A model generated the notes under the pieces. That model saw nothing but the letters and a program-made list of their open reading frames with translations. It had not been told where the DNA came from and did no database searches. From Olsenella sp. An188 (lineage in GTDB: Bacteria > Actinomycetota > Coriobacteriia > Coriobacteriales > Atopobiaceae), in contig NZ_NFKF01000005.1 of NCBI RefSeq assembly GCF_002160255.1, positions 62,001 through 126,000 on the forward strand: a stretch of 64,000 nt of DNA, written 5' to 3'. A program made the translations under genes and the position numbers. Numbering within the stretch: the stretch's first letter is position 1; each line of letters starts with the position of its first letter. This document shows positions 62,432-64,000 of the stretch, one piece after another.

Positions 62432-63133
62432 ATGGCGCAGGTACTGGTGATAGAGGACGACGGCGCGATCAACGACGTCGTGACCACGCGGCTCTCACGC
62501 GACGGGCACGTGGTGACCCAGGCGTTCTCCGGCTCCGAGGCGCGCATGCTGCTCGAGGGCCCCTCGGCCTTTGACGTGGTCGTCTGTGACCTCATGCTCC
62601 CCGGGGTCACGGGCGAGGAGCTCGTGGGGCTGATTCGCGGTCGTGGCGCATCGACCCCCATCGTCGTGATCTCCGCGCGCACCGCGCCGGCGGACCGTGT
62701 CGGGCTGCTGCGCCTCGGCGCTGACGACTACCTCCCCAAGCCCTTCGACCTCGACGAGCTCGCCGCGCGCGTGGAGGTGCAGCTGCGCCATCATGGCACC
62801 CCGGCCGCGACCGGCGGCACGGCCCTGCGCTGGCGCCGCTGGGAGCTCGATCCCGAGGCGCGCACGCTGGTCGTGGCCCCCGGGGAGGGCGGCGAGCCTG
62901 GCGGCGCGCCCGCGCTCACCCGGATCGAGTTCAACATCCTCGAGACGCTCGTTCGCAGGCCCGGGCGCGTCTTCTCCAAGGCGGAGCTCTTCGAGCTGGC
63001 GTGGGGCGAGCCCTTTGCCGGCGACGACTCGACGGTCGCCGTCCACGTGTCGAACATCCGCGCAAAGCTGCGCGCCACCGGCACCGACGCGTACCTCAGG
63101 ACCGTCTGGGGGATGGGCTTCAAGCTCGCGTGA
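62432..63133 (+). CDS. OmpR/PhoB-type response regulator
   Basis: A 233-aa two-component regulator. Receiver: VLVIEDDGAINDVVTTRL (acidic pocket), VVVCDLMLPGVTGEEL (phospho-Asp about 53), VVISARTAP, and DDYLPKPFDLDEL (Lys about 102). The C-terminal winged helix (about 135-233) has LTRIEFNILETLVRRPGRVF, SKAELFELAWGEPFAGDDSTVAVHVSNIRAKL and the wing YLRTVWGMGFKL. An ABC ATPase of the antibiotic-resistance type follows after 149 nt, the classic RR/ABC layout for peptide sensing and detoxification; the histidine kinase should lie beyond the window. Confidence 0.93.
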   Translation: MAQVLVIEDDGAINDVVTTRLSRDGHVVTQAFSGSEARMLLEGPSAFDVVVCDLMLPGVTGEELVGLIRGRGASTPIVVISARTAPADRVGLLRLGADDYLPKPFDLDELAARVEVQLRHHGTPAATGGTALRWRRWELDPEARTLVVAPGEGGEPGGAPALTRIEFNILETLVRRPGRVFSKAELFELAWGEPFAGDDSTVAVHVSNIRAKLRATGTDAYLRTVWGMGFKLA

Positions 63134-63282
63134 GGGGCCTGGGGCTGCGACGGCCCGCCCCGGGCGCGACCGACGCGACGGGTCCCGTCCCACCGACATC
63201 TTCAATCATTCTTTAGACTTGGCTCACGGTTTCTGAAGGGTCGCCCGCCATCATGGGGGGCACCCTCAGGAAAGGAGCGAGC

Positions 63283-64000
63283 GTGAACGTCATAGAGACG
63301 CACGGCCTCACCAAGCGCTACCGGAGCAAGCTTGCCGTCGACGGCCTCGACATGACCGTCGCCGCGGGCGACATCTACGGCTTCGTGGGCAGGAACGGCT
63401 CTGGCAAGTCCACCACGATGAAGATGGTCTGCGGCCTGGCGCGCCCCACGGCCGGCGAGGTCGTCCTCTTCGGCGACCCCGTGGGCGGCGGCGCCACCCC
63501 GCAGGGCTTCTCGCGCATCGGTGCCCTCATCGAGAGCCCCGGCGTCCTGGCCAGCCTCACCGCCCGAGACAACCTCGTTGCCAAGGCCCTCGCCCTCGGC
63601 CTCACGCACGCCGGCGCCGTTGCGGACGACCTGCTCGCGCTCGTCGGCCTCGACCCGTGCGACCACCGCCGCGTGAAGGCCTACTCGCTCGGCATGCGGC
63701 AGCGCCTGGGGCTCGCGCTCGCGCTTGTGGGCGCGCCCGACCTGCTGATGCTCGACGAGCCGTTCAACGGCCTCGATCCTGAGGCCACGCGCGCCATGCG
63801 CCTCGCCCTCGTGCGGCTCAACCACGAGCACGGGGTCACCGTCGTGATTTCGAGCCACGTCCTCGACCAGCTCGACCGCGTGGCCACGCGCTTCGGCGTC
63901 ATCTCCGCGGGTCGCCTCACCGCGGAGTTCACCGACGTGGAGCTCCACGAGCGCTGCGGCAGCTCCGTGCGCGTGCGCCTCGCCCGCCCCGAGCGCGGCC
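63283..64000 (+). CDS. ABC transporter ATP-binding protein, BcrA/LanF-like (3' end outside window)
   Basis: At least 239 codons are open to the window end without a stop. The GTG start at 63283 has AGGAAAGGAG ahead. The protein begins VNVIETHGLTKRYRSKLAVDGL. Walker A is GFVGRNGSGKSTTMKMVCG (about 34-50), the signature is AYSLGMRQRLGLALALVG (about 131), Walker B is LLMLDEPFNGLDPEATRAMR (about 152), and the switch His is in VVISSHVLDQLDRVATRFG. The SLGMRQRLGLA form and IGALIESPGVLASLTARDNL are typical of bacitracin/lantibiotic self-protection ATPases. A separate membrane subunit is expected downstream. The upstream spacer has TTTAGACTTGG, a possible promoter. Confidence 0.9.
   Translation, partial: MNVIETHGLTKRYRSKLAVDGLDMTVAAGDIYGFVGRNGSGKSTTMKMVCGLARPTAGEVVLFGDPVGGGATPQGFSRIGALIESPGVLASLTARDNLVAKALALGLTHAGAVADDLLALVGLDPCDHRRVKAYSLGMRQRLGLALALVGAPDLLMLDEPFNGLDPEATRAMRLALVRLNHEHGVTVVISSHVLDQLDRVATRFGVISAGRLTAEFTDVELHERCGSSVRVRLARPERG

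Overview
The window is a stretch of a very GC-rich, Gram-positive-type chromosome. It shows LCP cell-wall ligase, LPxTG-type anchoring, Tat/lipobox solute-binding proteins, a Rho with a long basic N-terminal extension, tRNAs with encoded CCA, and strongly G/C-ending codons. Gene content (PTS enzyme I next to 1-phosphofructokinase, NADP-type glutamate dehydrogenase, DUF1015, duplicated PHP hydrolases, no sporulation genes) suggests an actinobacterium of the class Coriobacteriia, most like Olsenella/Atopobiaceae. That placement is inference from style and content; there is no rRNA here.

Layout. 1-2400: 3' end of metK, then a small serine recombinase, a 24-bp crossover-like dyad and a headless LPxTG surface-protein fragment. 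2464-9790: an LCP protein and a PP2C-like protein, then the conserved priA-def-fmt-rsmB group. 9976-14207 (minus): a DUF1015/large unknown/HAD operon. 14342-17311: HAD phosphatase, phasin-like protein and AarF/UbiB-family kinase. 17844-22712: argS, a tandem-MarR regulator and rho. 23424-25030: an unknown membrane protein and VanZ-like protein. 25164-30087: a complete livKHMGF branched-chain amino-acid ABC operon. 30646-31713: a nuclease-like gene bracketed by 94-bp inverted repeats. 32051-38110: thrC-thrB facing hom-lysC-asd, i.e. aspartate to threonine. 38504-42692: M42 peptidase, Fic protein, tRNA-His and two tRNA-Lys, secreted EndA-like nuclease and NUDIX hydrolase. 42715-45742: tRNA-Arg, fruK, ptsI. 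45910-48689: lipid kinase (minus), tRNA-Pro, tRNA-Gly, gdhA. 48998-53613: PyrR-type attenuator plus carAB. 53769-59761: a PHP phosphatase and, on the minus strand, a four-gene ABC importer with a CehA/McbA-type PHP hydrolase. 60044-64000: a truncated LytTR-type response regulator, ABC exporter, OmpR-type regulator and a BcrA-type ABC ATPase cut by the window end.

The most unusual material is intergenic. A family of mobile-looking palindromic elements shares the end GATTGGGTGGCATCCTTGA. It occurs as about 132-135-bp elements (17487, 22940, 38261), as about 60-bp hairpins (30209, 31901), and as a pair of 94-bp inverted repeats enclosing a predicted PD-(D/E)XK-like nuclease gene (30331-31838). 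Two copies are bordered by minisatellites. I read this as a candidate REPIN/RAYT-like partnership built on a different nuclease family. Other signals are a strikingly over-used TTCTCGCC/GGCGAGAA motif in genes and spacers, a possible invertase-driven surface-protein cassette, three 27-bp GGGACAG-core palindromes, a GlnR-like box before gdhA and a PyrR attenuator before carA.
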